Shown: positions 28,136 to 38,322, counted from the first letter of the stretch. The stretch: 64,000 bases of DNA from Mastigocoleus testarum BC008 (GCF_001456025.1 NZ_LMTZ01000035.1:62001-126000), one strand, 5' to 3'. Program-made: numbers and translations. Notes: a model not told the origin generated them from the sequence alone.

Positions 28136-28930
28136 TTATCCAGTTTTGGGAATTCGTTCAATCTCAGCATATCCACTAAAAATCAGCTTTTTTCCTTCTG
28201 TCTGTAAACGATTGAGCCGCATCTTAACGCCATCAAGATCGAATCGATCCAGGTCGACCATATTATCTAAAATTTCCGCTAGCACCAGACTCAAAGTTTG
28301 GGAAATTTCTTTTTGCTCTGCAGGTACTGCATCCAGTTCAACTTGAGGATTTTGAAATGAAACTCGTCGCCGTTTTTCGATCCCCACAGTGACTACCATC
28401 CTCAACGGAATGAGTTCGCCACTACTCAAATCCGCTTTAGCTAAAATTCTAAGTCGATTTTCTGGTAACAGTTCCACATTAACTTCAGTGAAAGATACTG
28501 GTTTACCACCAGATAATTCAGTTAATTCTGGTACAGAAAGATTAATTAAGCGTTTTTTAACCAGTTCTGCTGTGAAGGCATGATTAATACCCTCTTGTGA
28601 GAGAATGACCTGAGCAATTGCTTGGGTAGGTTGCTTCAAGCGCAATTTTCCACTCAAAACCGAGGCAAAATCAATTGAAACCGCATCGGTTTCAAAGGAC
28701 ATTTCTTCAACGGCAAAATCTTTGCGAATGACCAAGCCACGACCATTCATTTTGAAGCTATCGATGCTACCCTGCAGCAACTTGCTGGAAGGGTAACAAC
28801 GGACGACCACTTCTACTAACTCGCTTTTGCTAAACAAGTGGCGAATAGTTTGACTCGCAACTGTGTTGAGCATTTGCTCGCCCCAGTCGGTGCCTTTTTC
28901 ATTGGTGAAACCAGTAAGTCCGCCAAACAT
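28136..28930 (-). CDS. DUF2993 (LmeA-like) protein
   Basis: The 264-residue protein fits the DUF2993 family common in cyanobacteria and actinobacteria. Its beta-rich pattern includes VVVRCYPSSKLLQGSIDSF and MNGRGLVIRKDF. No signal peptide is visible, only the short N-terminus MFGGLTGFTNEKGTDWGEQM. LmeA in mycobacteria binds phospholipid at the envelope; no such role is shown here. The gene is single, divergent from nothing close, with 420 bp upstream. Confidence 0.82.
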   Translation of the reverse strand: MFGGLTGFTNEKGTDWGEQMLNTVASQTIRHLFSKSELVEVVVRCYPSSKLLQGSIDSFKMNGRGLVIRKDFAVEEMSFETDAVSIDFASVLSGKLRLKQPTQAIAQVILSQEGINHAFTAELVKKRLINLSVPELTELSGGKPVSFTEVNVELLPENRLRILAKADLSSGELIPLRMVVTVGIEKRRRVSFQNPQVELDAVPAEQKEISQTLSLVLAEILDNMVDLDRFDLDGVKMRLNRLQTEGKKLIFSGYAEIERIPKTG

Positions 28931-29350
28931 GTAGTGTTAAGTATTTAGAACTTCTTTGTATTTTTGTAACAAATTGCGGCGGATGCAGCAAGCTTCTAGC
29001 GATTGATTGTACTAATAGGTGGGGAAGAAGATTATGAACTATGGATCAATAAAGTTTTATTTCTTATTCTAATTATTTTGTGACACCTATGGCTTGCTGA
29101 ATATCAAAAAGGGCTAATTTTGACTGTCAATTTTGGTTTGGGAAGATTGGATTAACTGTCATTACAGCACCACACGAGTAGGATTTGCACAACTCGTTTT
29201 GTCATTGATAGGTAAGATTTTATTATTTTTTGGCAATTTTATTACTGAGAAGAACTTTAAGATTTAATTAAATTATTTTGTCAGGAAATAACTACCAACT
29301 TTATTTTTTGTCTGTAGGTTTTATTTCTAAAGTTCTAATTTACGGATTTA
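28931..29350. other. AT-rich gap, nothing recognised
   Basis: Between cinA and the DUF2993 gene, both on the minus strand. It must hold the DUF2993 promoter. No ORF, clear hairpin or known repeat was seen. Confidence 0.35.
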
Positions 29351-30598
29351 TTAATGTAGTAATTTTTGCCGTAAGCTATTTAAGGCATTACAAGCACTCA
29401 GATGGCGAATTAAAGTTCTGCCCCTTGTAGCACCAAATTGATACTCAAAGCTTTCCACTAGGCGTTCAGGTCCTGCTAAACCGATATACACCAAACCAAC
29501 GGGTTTTGCTGCAGTACCACCGTTTGGTCCCGCAACACCGGTAATACTAATTCCCCAGGTTGTCCCCAAGCGTTCTTTGACACCGATTGCCATTTGCTCG
29601 GCTACTGTTGCACTTACTGCCCCAAATTCTTTCAAGTCATCAGGATTGATCCCTAATACTTTTTCTTTCACAGAGTTATCGTAAGCAATAATTCCACCCC
29701 AAAAGTAATCGGAACTACCAGATATTTCTGTTAACATTTGCCCTAAACCACCTCCAGTACAAGACTCCGCGACAGAGAGGGTTTGTTTGGCGTTACGTAA
29801 TAAATCTCCAACAACAGAGGCTAAACTGTCACTATCACTACCGTAGTAACTCACGCCAGCTATATCTTGTAATTGTTTCTCTACCGGTTGAATTAGTTTC
29901 TCGGCTTCCGCTTCCGATGTTGCTTTTGCAGAAACTCTTAGTTTGACTTCGCCTTTACTGCTATATGGAGCAACTGTGGGATTGGACAGGCTGAGATAAG
30001 AAGCTACTTTTTCCGCAAGAGCAGATTCAGCAATTCCCCAAAATCTTAAAGTTCGGCTGTGAATAATGTCTTTACCCCATCCTTGCTTTTTGAGGTAGGG
30101 TATAGCCGTTTCTCTCCACATCCCGTGCATTTCACCTGGGACTCCAGGAAAAGTAAAAATTGAGATTCCCTGACGAGGTTCCCAAATAATTCCCGGTGCT
30201 GTACCCATGGGATTGGGGAGAATTTCCGCACCTTGGGGAATTAAAGCCTGTTTGCGGTTACTAGGAGTCATGGTGCGACCCCTTTTGGCATATTTATTGG
30301 TAATATCCTCAATAATTTCTGGACGTTCGATTAAAGGTGCGCCAAAAAAATTAGCGATTGTTTCACAAGTTAAATCATCTGGGGTGGGACCTAATCCACC
30401 AGTAAAAATTAGTATATTTGCTCTGTTAACTGCAGTTTCTATTACTTGGTATAACCTTTGGGGATTATCACCAACTACGGTTTGGTAGTAGTGAGGTATG
30501 CCTAGTTTTGCTAATTCAATTGCCAAAAATTGAGCATTACGATTAAGAATATCTCCTAGCAGTAATTCGGTACCAACACAAATTATTTCTGCACTCAT
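29351..30598 (-). CDS. cinA: CinA-like protein (MoCF domain plus CinA deamidase domain)
   Basis: The 415-residue protein has an N-terminal molybdopterin-binding-like domain (1 to about 170: GTELLLGDILNRNAQFLA, FTGGLGPTPDDLT, FPGVPGEMHGMW). The C-terminal CinA domain (about 255-410) has LSVAESCTGGGLGQMLTEI and GISITGVAGPNGGTAAKPVG. The second domain is a nicotinamide-mononucleotide deamidase in characterised members. The first is an ADP-ribose pyrophosphatase in some. Together they salvage pyridine nucleotides. It lies downstream of glyA on the same strand behind a terminator. Confidence 0.94.
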   Translation of the reverse strand: MSAEIICVGTELLLGDILNRNAQFLAIELAKLGIPHYYQTVVGDNPQRLYQVIETAVNRANILIFTGGLGPTPDDLTCETIANFFGAPLIERPEIIEDITNKYAKRGRTMTPSNRKQALIPQGAEILPNPMGTAPGIIWEPRQGISIFTFPGVPGEMHGMWRETAIPYLKKQGWGKDIIHSRTLRFWGIAESALAEKVASYLSLSNPTVAPYSSKGEVKLRVSAKATSEAEAEKLIQPVEKQLQDIAGVSYYGSDSDSLASVVGDLLRNAKQTLSVAESCTGGGLGQMLTEISGSSDYFWGGIIAYDNSVKEKVLGINPDDLKEFGAVSATVAEQMAIGVKERLGTTWGISITGVAGPNGGTAAKPVGLVYIGLAGPERLVESFEYQFGATRGRTLIRHLSACNALNSLRQKLLH

Positions 30599-30656
30599 GA
30601 AGTTTTAAATAAATATTTTTGTTAGATCGCTTTGCTATATTACCGGACTTGAAGTA

Positions 30657-30682
30657 GAAAACCCACGGCTTTTAGTCGTGGG
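30657..30682 (-). terminator. Terminator of glyA
   Basis: CCCACG (30662-30667) and CGTGGG (30677-30682) form a 6-bp GC stem. On the minus strand the stem is followed by TTTTC. It lies about 110 bp beyond the glyA stop. Confidence 0.65.
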
Positions 30683-30790
30683 ATTATTAAAAGTGAAAAT
30701 ATTTAGATACCTTATTACGATTATCTGGAATTATGATAATTCCCAAATTAGTATCTTCATGTCCAATATCACTTTCCTACTACAAAAACT

Positions 30791-32074
30791 TTACGCCATT
30801 GCTGGAACAGGAATGGTGATGTGGGGGTACAAAGGAAAGCGATCGCACAATGATGCTACTCGTTTTCTACAATCAGCAGCGACTTCTTCAGAATCTGGAG
30901 ATAACAAACGGTCAGCAATAATATTCGCAATCTCAGCAAATTCCTCTGTACCAAGACCTCTAGTGGTCATTGCAGGAGAACCCAAACGCAATCCACTGGT
31001 GACAAAGGGTGATTCTGGATCGAAAGGTACGGTGTTTTTGTTTGCAGTGATATTTACCCCACTGACCAAAGCATCAGCTTGTTTACCGGTCATTTTAATA
31101 CACTGCAGATCTAATAATGCTAAGTGGTTATCAGTACCGTCTGAAACTAATTTGAAGTTACGATTTTGTAATTGGGTCGCAAGAGCACGTGCGTTATCAA
31201 TCACCTGTTGTGAGTAGGTTTTAAATTCTGGCTTGAGAGCCTCGCCAAAAGCTACCGCTTTACCTGCAATTACATGCTCTAACGGACCACCTTGAGTACC
31301 CGGGAACACAGCTTTATTGAATTTTTTACCTAATTCAGGATCGTTTGTAAGAATTAGACCACCCCGAGGTCCACGCAAAGTTTTGTGAGTTGTTGTTGTA
31401 ACAACATGACAATGGGGAATTGGGTCGGGATGCAAACCACTAGCAACCAAACCAGCAATATGGGCAATATCCGCTAGTAAATAAGCACCAACTTCATCGG
31501 CGATACTGCGGAATTTTTCAAAGTCAATTAAACGTGGATAAGCAGAATAACCACAAATAATGAGCTTGGGACGCTCCCTAAGCGCCAGCTCTCGGACTTG
31601 TTCGTAATCAAGTTGTTCGGTTTCTTGGCTAACACCGTAATGAACGACCTCAAACCATTTACCTGATACATTTACAGGAGAACCATGGGTCAAGTGTCCC
31701 CCATGGGACAAGTCCATACCCATAATTTTGTCACCTGGCTGTAGCAAGCCGAGGAAAACCGCAAAATTTGCCTGTGCGCCGGAATGAGGTTGAACGTTAG
31801 CACTAGCAGCACCAAATAACTCCTTGGCGCGATCTATGGCTAACTGCTCAATTTTGTCAATGAATTCACAACCACCGTAATAACGTTTACCTGGTAAACC
31901 TTCGGCATACTTGTTTGTCAGTACTGAACCTTGGGCTGCTAAAACAGCAGCAGAGGTAAAGTTTTCACTCGCAATTAATTCCAAATGTTCCCGTTGACGC
32001 TGGAGTTCTTGGTCGATAAAACTGGCAACTATCGGGTCGGAAGAAGCAAGAAAATCTGAGTTATTTAAAGTCAC
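30791..32074 (-). CDS. glyA: Serine hydroxymethyltransferase
   Basis: The 427-residue PLP enzyme interconverts serine and glycine with tetrahydrofolate, feeding one-carbon metabolism. The start is GTG. The PLP lysine is Lys231 in [55 protein letters not shown] and DIAHIAGLV are invariant parts. Length is normal. A GC hairpin terminator lies downstream at 30657-30682. Confidence 0.97.
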   Translation of the reverse strand: MTLNNSDFLASSDPIVASFIDQELQRQREHLELIASENFTSAAVLAAQGSVLTNKYAEGLPGKRYYGGCEFIDKIEQLAIDRAKELFGAASANVQPHSGAQANFAVFLGLLQPGDKIMGMDLSHGGHLTHGSPVNVSGKWFEVVHYGVSQETEQLDYEQVRELALRERPKLIICGYSAYPRLIDFEKFRSIADEVGAYLLADIAHIAGLVASGLHPDPIPHCHVVTTTTHKTLRGPRGGLILTNDPELGKKFNKAVFPGTQGGPLEHVIAGKAVAFGEALKPEFKTYSQQVIDNARALATQLQNRNFKLVSDGTDNHLALLDLQCIKMTGKQADALVSGVNITANKNTVPFDPESPFVTSGLRLGSPAMTTRGLGTEEFAEIANIIADRLLSPDSEEVAADCRKRVASLCDRFPLYPHITIPVPAMA

Positions 32075-32303
32075 GCATTCAATCCTTTTACAAAATGAAC
32101 TGTATTTTCCAAATTACAATCAATTTGAGTACATCAAAATAACTTTTTTGTTTGTTTAAAAATTTTTAACTGTGATTTTTGTTTTAATCTTATCCGTTGT
32201 TTATGAAATGCAATGTAACGAAATAAAATGTGGAGTTTCCTATCCTTGAAGGGTTTTACCGGTTAAATTATAGGTAAATATGAGGATTCACAGGAGTAAT
32301 GGA

Positions 32304-32501
32304 ATGCTCAGAGTTTTAATAAACGATCAGGTATTAAAACCACAAAAAGTTTGTCAAACCTGTTTGCTCGCAGATGCTAGCGGTCAACCTCGAACAAACA
32401 AAGGAAAATTATGTTGTGGTCAAGCAATTAGCAGGTTTACCGAACAACAGCCAGAGCAGTACAAATGCATGATGGGCTTCAAAATAGTTAACATAGAATA
32501 A
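32304..32501 (+). CDS. Small cysteine-rich hypothetical protein
   Basis: AGGAG at 32292-32296, seven bases before ATG 32304, makes this a better start than the in-frame ATG at 32280. The 65-residue product has five Cys: a CQTC pair (17, 20), CC (37, 38) and Cys55. This suggests a metal site or disulfides. No family is recognised. It lies 72 bp before the Tic20-like gene on the same strand and may share its transcript. Function unknown. Confidence 0.6.
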   Translation: MLRVLINDQVLKPQKVCQTCLLADASGQPRTNKGKLCCGQAISRFTEQQPEQYKCMMGFKIVNIE

Positions 32502-32573
32502 ATCCAGCTTAAGTACGCTGATTGTTATAAGTCAGAATAGGACAAAATTTTTACTCAACAGGAGAATAAAAGC

Positions 32574-33086
32574 ATGACTTGGCGCGGAAGCACTGACTGG
32601 CAGCAACGTATTTTATCAGTTCTACCGTATATTCTGCCACTGATACAAGTGCGCGGATTTGGTAGTTTTTTGTTTCAACAGTTTCCATTCCTGGAATTAC
32701 TTTACATTCCTTTTTCTCCATTCATAATTTTGTTTGGAGTCCTTAACCGTGCCATACCTTTCATAGGTTTTACTTTTATTCTTTTCTTCGCTTTATATTT
32801 AGGAGTTGTCAGAAATGAAAAGCTTGCACATTTCCTAAGATTCCATACAATGCAAGCACTTTTGTTATCAATTTTCACCTTTTTGTGCCTATATATATTC
32901 CAACTAGTGAATATACCGGTAAGCGCAGTATCTGTAACACCAGATTTATTCTTGTTTGGTGTCTTGTTTAGCCTGCTGTTTATTGTAGTGACTGGTGCTT
33001 GCTTATTTTCAATGGTACAAGCTGCAAGAGGTCTTTATGCTGAATACCCATTCATTTCAGAAGCTGCTTATGCACAAACTCGATAA
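32574..33086 (+). CDS. Tic20-family membrane protein
   Basis: The product has 170 residues and four membrane helices (about 13-30, 45-65, 72-90 and 100-160 with a break). RILSVLPYILPLIQVRGFG, NEKLAHFLRFHTMQALLLSI and SMVQAARGLYAEYPFISEAA match the Tic20 family. The plastid member is a subunit of the inner-envelope import channel; the role of cyanobacterial Tic20 homologues is not settled. AGGAG precedes the ATG. Confidence 0.88.
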   Translation: MTWRGSTDWQQRILSVLPYILPLIQVRGFGSFLFQQFPFLELLYIPFSPFIILFGVLNRAIPFIGFTFILFFALYLGVVRNEKLAHFLRFHTMQALLLSIFTFLCLYIFQLVNIPVSAVSVTPDLFLFGVLFSLLFIVVTGACLFSMVQAARGLYAEYPFISEAAYAQTR

Positions 33087-33505
33087 GGCATAAAGCCATA
33101 AGATTAGTTTGTTTTTTATTATATTTTCCCTAGATTATATAGCTAAATAATGTAAAAAAACTCATTTTTAGCTGTATAAATCAATAGGTGAAATGTAAAA
33201 CTTGGACTTAGAATAGGAAATAAATATTCAACAGTTTGATTTATTCAAGGTATATTTCTTAAAAGTACAAAATGCAAAATACAAACATTATTTTCGGCAA
33301 AAATTTCGTAATTTTTAGTGCTTTTGGGTATGTTATTTAACTTTACCCATAAAAAACCAGGTTGGAGATAAAAAATAGAGAAATCTCGAGATTTTAAATC
33401 TATAAGTCTTTAAGTTTAACTTTTTTGTGAGTTTGAGATTCGAGTTTAATATTTGAGTTTGAAATTGAAACTTTTATTGAGAACTCACAAAATATCACAA
33501 AAAAA
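33087..33505. other. Convergent gap, weak hairpin only
   Basis: The region joins the 3' ends of the Tic20-like gene and the FAH-family gene. TGGGTA (33325-33330) and TACCCA (33344-33349) can pair. GAGTTTGAGATT-like phrases recur around 33428-33470. No ORF is convincing. Confidence 0.35.
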
Positions 33506-34279
33506 TTACCGAGACGTAACTGTATTTTCTAGGCGACCAATACCTTCTATCTCTACTCGTACCCGATCGCCGAGCTTTAGGGGACCAACTCCAACCGGCG
33601 TACCGGTGAGAATGACATCTCCCGGTAGCAATGTCATAACTTGACTGATGTAGGAAACAATAAAATCTGGAGTAAAAACCATCTCGTCAATACAAGCTGA
33701 TTGAACTGGCTTAATATCGTCATTGAGAAAGGTCTGTAATCTTGCTCCTGGATTTAATTCACGAACGATCCAAGGACCTAAAGGACAAAAAGTATCAAAA
33801 CCTTTCGCACGAGTAAATTGAATATCTTTTTTCTGTAAATCCCGCGCAGTCACATCGTTGGCTATAGTATATCCCCAAATTTTTTCTTGAGCAGACTCAG
33901 GGGTACAATCAACCGCGCGTTCGCCGATAATCAATGCCAATTCTCCTTCATAGTCTACTCTTTGTGAATGAGGAGGATATTGAATTTCGGCGTCGCAAGC
34001 AATAATCGATGTAGGTGGCTTGAAAAAAATCAGAGGTTCTTTGGGAACCTGATTACCCATTTCAGCTGCATGATTTGCATAATTTCTACCCACTGCCAAA
34101 ATTTTAGAAGGAGAACAAGGAGCTAGTATGTGATAACTGTCTGGTTCTAAACTGAGATCTGTGGGTTGTCCTTGTAGCCAAGGTGGAGCATCTAAAATTT
34201 GAACATCAAGCGATAGTTGTAGCAAACCATAATAAACTTGTCCTTCCCGACTTTGAACTCGCACATAGCGTTGTGCCAT
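33506..34279 (-). CDS. Fumarylacetoacetate hydrolase family protein
   Basis: The 257-residue protein has the FAH fold. Key parts are AVGRNYANHAAEMGN, PLIFFKPPTSI, the acidic metal-binding VDYEGELALIIG, and NDVTARDLQKKDIQFTRAKG. DVILTGTPVGVGPLKLGD lies near the end. Members hydrolyse or decarboxylate 2-oxo acids with Mg2+; the substrate cannot be told. The gene is divergent from rpsF. Confidence 0.88.
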   Translation of the reverse strand: MAQRYVRVQSREGQVYYGLLQLSLDVQILDAPPWLQGQPTDLSLEPDSYHILAPCSPSKILAVGRNYANHAAEMGNQVPKEPLIFFKPPTSIIACDAEIQYPPHSQRVDYEGELALIIGERAVDCTPESAQEKIWGYTIANDVTARDLQKKDIQFTRAKGFDTFCPLGPWIVRELNPGARLQTFLNDDIKPVQSACIDEMVFTPDFIVSYISQVMTLLPGDVILTGTPVGVGPLKLGDRVRVEIEGIGRLENTVTSR

Positions 34280-34622
34280 AAGCTGAAAAATATCCTTTTG
34301 TCTGTAATTAATTAAAAAGTTAGTAGATACAACCCGAACAGTTTTGAGAAAATTATTTGAGAAAAATTATTTGAGAAAAATAAGTTTATCGTTTGCCTAG
34401 AGGTAGCGGCACAGATTTGTACAATATCTTAGTAACACAATAAAAACCCATTCGATACAAAAACCGAAGTTTAATAACTGTGTTAACAATTAAAATTAAA
34501 AGCTGGTAAGATTATAATTCCTTGTTGCTCAAGATGTTGATAAAAGCAAGTGTTCTATTTAACGAAACAGCAATTTGATTTACATCAGCAGCAACCCTAA
34601 TTGGTCCATGAGGTAATGAAAT
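34280..34622. other. Divergent upstream region of rpsF with tandem repeats
   Basis: TTATTTGAGAAAAA-like units repeat about three times at 34343-34384. The rpsF promoter and leader lie to the right, with GAGGT about 8 bases before the ATG. No other element was recognised. Confidence 0.4.
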
Positions 34623-34952
34623 ATGGCAACAGCTTACGAAACTATGTACATCCTGCGACCTGAACTTACAGAAGAGCAGGTAGAGCAAGCCGTTGGTAAA
34701 TACGAAAACTTGATACGCGAACAAGGTGCAGAACAAATTGAGATCCAAAATCGTGGAAAACGCCGTTTGGCTTACGAAATCAATAAGCACCGAGATGGTA
34801 TTTACATACAAATGAATTATGCTTCCAGTGTCGGCAGCATTATTGCGAGTATGGAACGTGCGATGCGTTTAAGCGAAGAAGTAATTCGTTACCTCACAAT
34901 TAAGCAAGAGTTACAGGAAAATGTAACTGAAGAAGTTGCACCTACAGAATAG
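34623..34952 (+). CDS. rpsF: 30S ribosomal protein S6
   Basis: The 109-residue protein begins [20 protein letters not shown] and includes [20 protein letters not shown], both typical of S6, which binds 16S rRNA with S18. A short acidic tail (VTEEVAPTE) follows. It stands alone: no ssb or rpsR gene is adjacent. A strong terminator lies at 35003-35050. Confidence 0.97.
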   Translation: MATAYETMYILRPELTEEQVEQAVGKYENLIREQGAEQIEIQNRGKRRLAYEINKHRDGIYIQMNYASSVGSIIASMERAMRLSEEVIRYLTIKQELQENVTEEVAPTE

Positions 34953-35002
34953 GATTGGCGATCCTTAGCACAAAAACTGTTACATAACAACATAAATTAT
35001 TC

Positions 35003-35050
35003 AGAAAAGGTAAAGTTATATAACCTTACCTTTTCTTTCATATAATTTTT
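35003..35050 (+). terminator. Terminator of rpsF
   Basis: AGAAAAGGTAA (35003-35013) pairs exactly with TTACCTTTTCT (35026-35036). The loop itself contains GTTATATAAC. A T-rich tail ending in TTTTT follows. Confidence 0.8.
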
Positions 35051-35156
35051 ATCAAATTTAGATAGAATTTCCGTATAAATGCTAAATTGATATCTGCTTA
35101 TCTTGCCAACTACACTACTAATACGGTTATACCTAAATAGTGGAAAAGATTCTTAA

Positions 35157-35735
35157 TTGGAGCCCGAAGCCACTGTGACTCAAACCGACAACTCCACTAT
35201 TCAATCTCTATCTACGGAAGTATCAAAGCTCCGCCAAGAATTGCATCTGCGCGAGCAGTTAGTACAGCAACTTTCCCAAGAGCTATTTCGACTTGTAAAG
35301 GGCAATACAAATTTTAAATCTCAACCAGATTTTTCCCAGAGACATCTGAGCGAGTTAACAGATTTGCGCGACCAACTACAAGCGGTAGAAGAACAGGTTA
35401 CTTTTTATCAAGAACAAATAAATAGTCGCGATGACGAAATTTACCAGTTGCGGCAGTCTGTACAGGAACTAACTGATCGCAGTCGAATGTTAGAGCAAGT
35501 GGTACAAGAGTTACCCCAAATTTATCGTCGTAAATTTGAGGAACGCATGGCTCCGGTACGAGAAAAAGTAGCCATGTTGCAAAAAGAGAATAGACAACTG
35601 CAAGCGGAATTACAGAGTGTCAGTTATCGCCTAGCTTTAAAAAATCGTAACAATACCCGTGGCGGGATCGATTTACCAAATTTCCCCCATGAAGATTTTC
35701 CCCAAGATAATATGTCTAGCATACCCAACACCTAA
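35157..35735 (+). CDS. Coiled-coil hypothetical protein
   Basis: The frame opens at TTG 35157; GTG 35175 is an alternative and neither has a strong Shine-Dalgarno. About 192 residues are almost wholly helical, with heptads from about 18 to 165 (LSTEVSKLRQELHLREQLVQ, LRQSVQELTDRSRMLEQVVQ). A disordered C-terminus follows. It is probably an elongated cytoplasmic protein that oligomerises. No domain is recognised. It lies behind the rpsF terminator, so it likely has its own promoter. Confidence 0.7.
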   Translation: MEPEATVTQTDNSTIQSLSTEVSKLRQELHLREQLVQQLSQELFRLVKGNTNFKSQPDFSQRHLSELTDLRDQLQAVEEQVTFYQEQINSRDDEIYQLRQSVQELTDRSRMLEQVVQELPQIYRRKFEERMAPVREKVAMLQKENRQLQAELQSVSYRLALKNRNNTRGGIDLPNFPHEDFPQDNMSSIPNT

Positions 35736-36675
35736 AACTAAAACTTTAGTGCTAGAAACTTTTATACTGATGAGACTTAGATGTTTTAGTATCTCAGTCA
35801 AAAAAGCTGAAAGTTTGCGAAAAAAGTGATTTTTCCTAGTTAGGAAACTTCATATACTAATAGTTTAATACTGACAAGTTAGTAGAATAAAAATAATAGT
35901 AAATTATTGAGCGTCAAAGAAAGTATCTATCAAAATACAAATAACCCCGTCGTATAAAAACACGGGGTAAATTATTTTTACTCTTATTGCCTGTTTAGGG
36001 TGGGTGTGTACTTGGGAAAGATTTAATGTATCTTGTAACAGTAGTTAAAGATAATCTATCCGGAAGTTTCACTATTGATAGTGAATAAATTTAATAATAA
36101 TTGTCTGACAAACATATATAATTTGGCAGAAAATCAATAGTTAAAAACTAATGGCATAACTAAAAACACTTGCCATAATGTTTTAGTAGTAATGGCAATA
36201 TTTAAGCAAATGTGAGCTACTTTACCCTATTTTAGAAGGAAGAAAATATAGGAAACTGCGTACAAGGAAGTGTGCTCTAAGCATACCAAGCCTAGATTTT
36301 AGTTTTTCCAGCCATACATTATTTAATTGCAAAACGTAACATAGGTAAATTACGACTTACAATTACCCAACATCAATGTAATTTAGAAGTTGAATTTAGA
36401 AGTTGAGAACATAAACTCCACAAATCATAAATCTACAGAGCATAGACTTATATAAAAATGATAAGATTGCTGGATTCAACAATTATCTAATTTCCTAAAT
36501 CATAGATTTATTTGAGATTTACCAAATTACTGAATCACGCCATAACCAAATATTTTTAGTCTAACTATAGATAAAATAAATATGTTTGATCTATAAATTA
36601 AACCGCAGATTCTGTTTGGCTTGCGTAGTATTTTGATAAATTTGAGTGGAGCTTAATTCACAAAAAAATCACAAG
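35736..36675. other. 940-bp gene-free region between convergent genes
   Basis: No plausible ORF on either strand. It has a clear terminator at 35944-35980 and a 13-bp tandem duplication (TTTAGAAGTTGAA type) at about 36382-36407. The terminator lies about 210 bp past the coiled-coil gene, so a small RNA between 35736 and 35944 or a long 3' UTR is possible. Confidence 0.4.
35944..35980 (+). terminator. Intrinsic terminator in gene-free region
   Basis: ACCCCGT (35944-35950) pairs with ACGGGGT (35962-35968). AAATTATTTTTA follows on the plus strand. Confidence 0.65.
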
Positions 36676-37023
36676 CTAACCAGTGACAGTTTGATGGTTA
36701 AGGGTACTTAAAATATCCTCATAGGAATTAAAAATTTCAAACACAGAATCAAGATCTGTCAATTCTAAAATGAGCCGAACTGGGGCATGAACATTACATA
36801 AGACCAAACGACAACCACTCTGACGAGCAGCCTTAAGTCCCTTAACCAAAGCTACTAAACCAGAACTGTCCATAAAATCAACTTTCACTAAATCGATTAC
36901 CCAAAGTTGGTGAGGCTGGGGAGCTATTTTAGCCATTTGCTCGCTCAGGACTCGACCGCCTTCCAAATCAACCCGTCCTTCCGGCTTAAACAAGACTAAC
37001 TGAAATTCTGGTGTGAGAGTCAT
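36676..37023 (-). CDS. Second STAS-domain protein
   Basis: I take ATG 37023 (MTLTPEFQ..., 115 residues) as the start; the 17 residues before it in the open frame look untranslated. The domain keeps VDFMDSSGLVALVKGL with the regulatory Ser, then GCRLVLCNVHAPVRLILELT and LDSVFEIFNSYEDIL. It is clearly related to the STAS protein at 13229-13597, so both may act in one partner-switching network. No kinase or phosphatase gene is adjacent. Confidence 0.88.
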   Translation of the reverse strand: MTLTPEFQLVLFKPEGRVDLEGGRVLSEQMAKIAPQPHQLWVIDLVKVDFMDSSGLVALVKGLKAARQSGCRLVLCNVHAPVRLILELTDLDSVFEIFNSYEDILSTLNHQTVTG

Positions 37024-37598
37024 GAATTTAACTGGGTAGTTGAAACGGTTAACAAAAAAGTAAAAAAGACACAAATACTATTCCTATCTCAACTGCGTAA
37101 ATGGATATTACTACTCAGTTATCTGAGTAGCAATTGCAAAACAGTTGGGACAAATTAGATCAGTATTCATGCCGTACAGTTTGTACTATCTGTTACCAAT
37201 ATATGCATAAGAGGGTAAATATTTCGGTAGCATCTGTATCTTTTACTAAATTTTTATAATTTACGAGTCATTTTGTAAAACTGTTATAAATGATATTGCG
37301 TTTAGACCAGTATTAGTACTCATAAAGTAACTTACGTATATTATCAAGCAGATATTAATTGTTACACATTGATGGATTATTTGGAATGGGGTACAAAAAT
37401 TAGCACTCGTAACTTAGTTAAAAGGTTGAAATATTAAGCTTTAAAATGACCTAGGTATTTGTTTGCAAACCTTAAGTATCCTATTTTCCCTAGCTTTCAC
37501 AGACTTATGACTAAATATTGACAGGTTGCTATTAAAAGACTCAAGATATAAGAAAAATAACAAATTGTAAATTAAGTTGTAAGTTATGGTGTAATTGA
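37024..37598. other. Divergent gap, nothing recognised
   Basis: 575 AT-rich bases hold the promoters of the STAS gene (minus) and the DedA gene (plus). No hairpin, repeat or ORF was convincing. Confidence 0.35.
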
Positions 37599-38225
37599 AT
37601 GTCTCTCGATTTTATTTCACTGGAAAACATCCAGGAGTTATCTCATAACTATGGCTATTGGGCTATTTTTGTGGGAATTTTATTAGAGAATTTAGGAATT
37701 CCCATTCCTGGAGAAACAGTGACCTTAGTCGGTGGGTTTTTAGCCGGTAGTAATGAATTAAATTACTGGTTGGTTCTAAGTGATGCAGCAACAGGTGCTG
37801 CGATCGGTGGTACTATCGGGTACTGGATTGGTAAAGTTGGTGGTTGGGTATTGTTGGTGCGAATCAGCCGTATATTTAGAATCACGGAAGATAAAATTTT
37901 AAGTATTAAAGATAAATTTAGTGAAAATGCTGGTAAAGCAGTTTTTTTTGGAAGATTCTTTGCTTTATTACGTATATTTGCGGCTCCACTAGCTGGGATC
38001 GCAGAAATGCCATTTTGGAAATTTTTTATTTACAATCTAGCTGGGGCTGCTACTTGGTCTTTGACTATGGTTACTTTGGCTTTTTTCGCGGGGAAACTTA
38101 TTCCTTTAGAACAATTAGTCCAATGGGTTAGTGAATTCGCATTTTTAGCTTTGTTTGTATTGGCTGCAGTAGTATTTATTCCTATGTGGTTAGAGTCCCG
38201 TCACACCCAAAAAATTAATAATTAA
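37599..38225 (+). CDS. DedA-family membrane protein
   Basis: The 208-residue protein has about five hydrophobic segments and the DedA/VTT core. NLGIPIPGETVTLVGGFLAG lies near 30-49, GGTIGYWIGKVGG near 68-80, and FFGRFFALLRIFAAPLAGIA near 111-130 (the conserved GRF...R motif). DedA proteins are thought to flip lipids such as undecaprenyl phosphate or phosphatidylethanolamine and support membrane potential. The substrate here is unknown. A TTGGTAA tandem repeat follows the gene. Confidence 0.9.
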   Translation: MSLDFISLENIQELSHNYGYWAIFVGILLENLGIPIPGETVTLVGGFLAGSNELNYWLVLSDAATGAAIGGTIGYWIGKVGGWVLLVRISRIFRITEDKILSIKDKFSENAGKAVFFGRFFALLRIFAAPLAGIAEMPFWKFFIYNLAGAATWSLTMVTLAFFAGKLIPLEQLVQWVSEFAFLALFVLAAVVFIPMWLESRHTQKINN

Positions 38226-38231
38226 TTAGAG

Positions 38232-38262
38232 TTGGTAATTGGTAATTGGTAATTGGTAATTG
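38232..38262. repeat. Short tandem heptamer repeat, TTGGTAA x4
   Basis: Four uninterrupted copies of a 7-bp unit lie just after the DedA gene. This is the short tandemly repeated repetitive (STRR) type known from heterocystous cyanobacteria. Confidence 0.85.
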
Positions 38263-38322
38263 GGGTTGGATAATGGGTATTTTTATCCCATATCCTCACC
38301 CTATTTCGGTTTTGCTTTCCTT

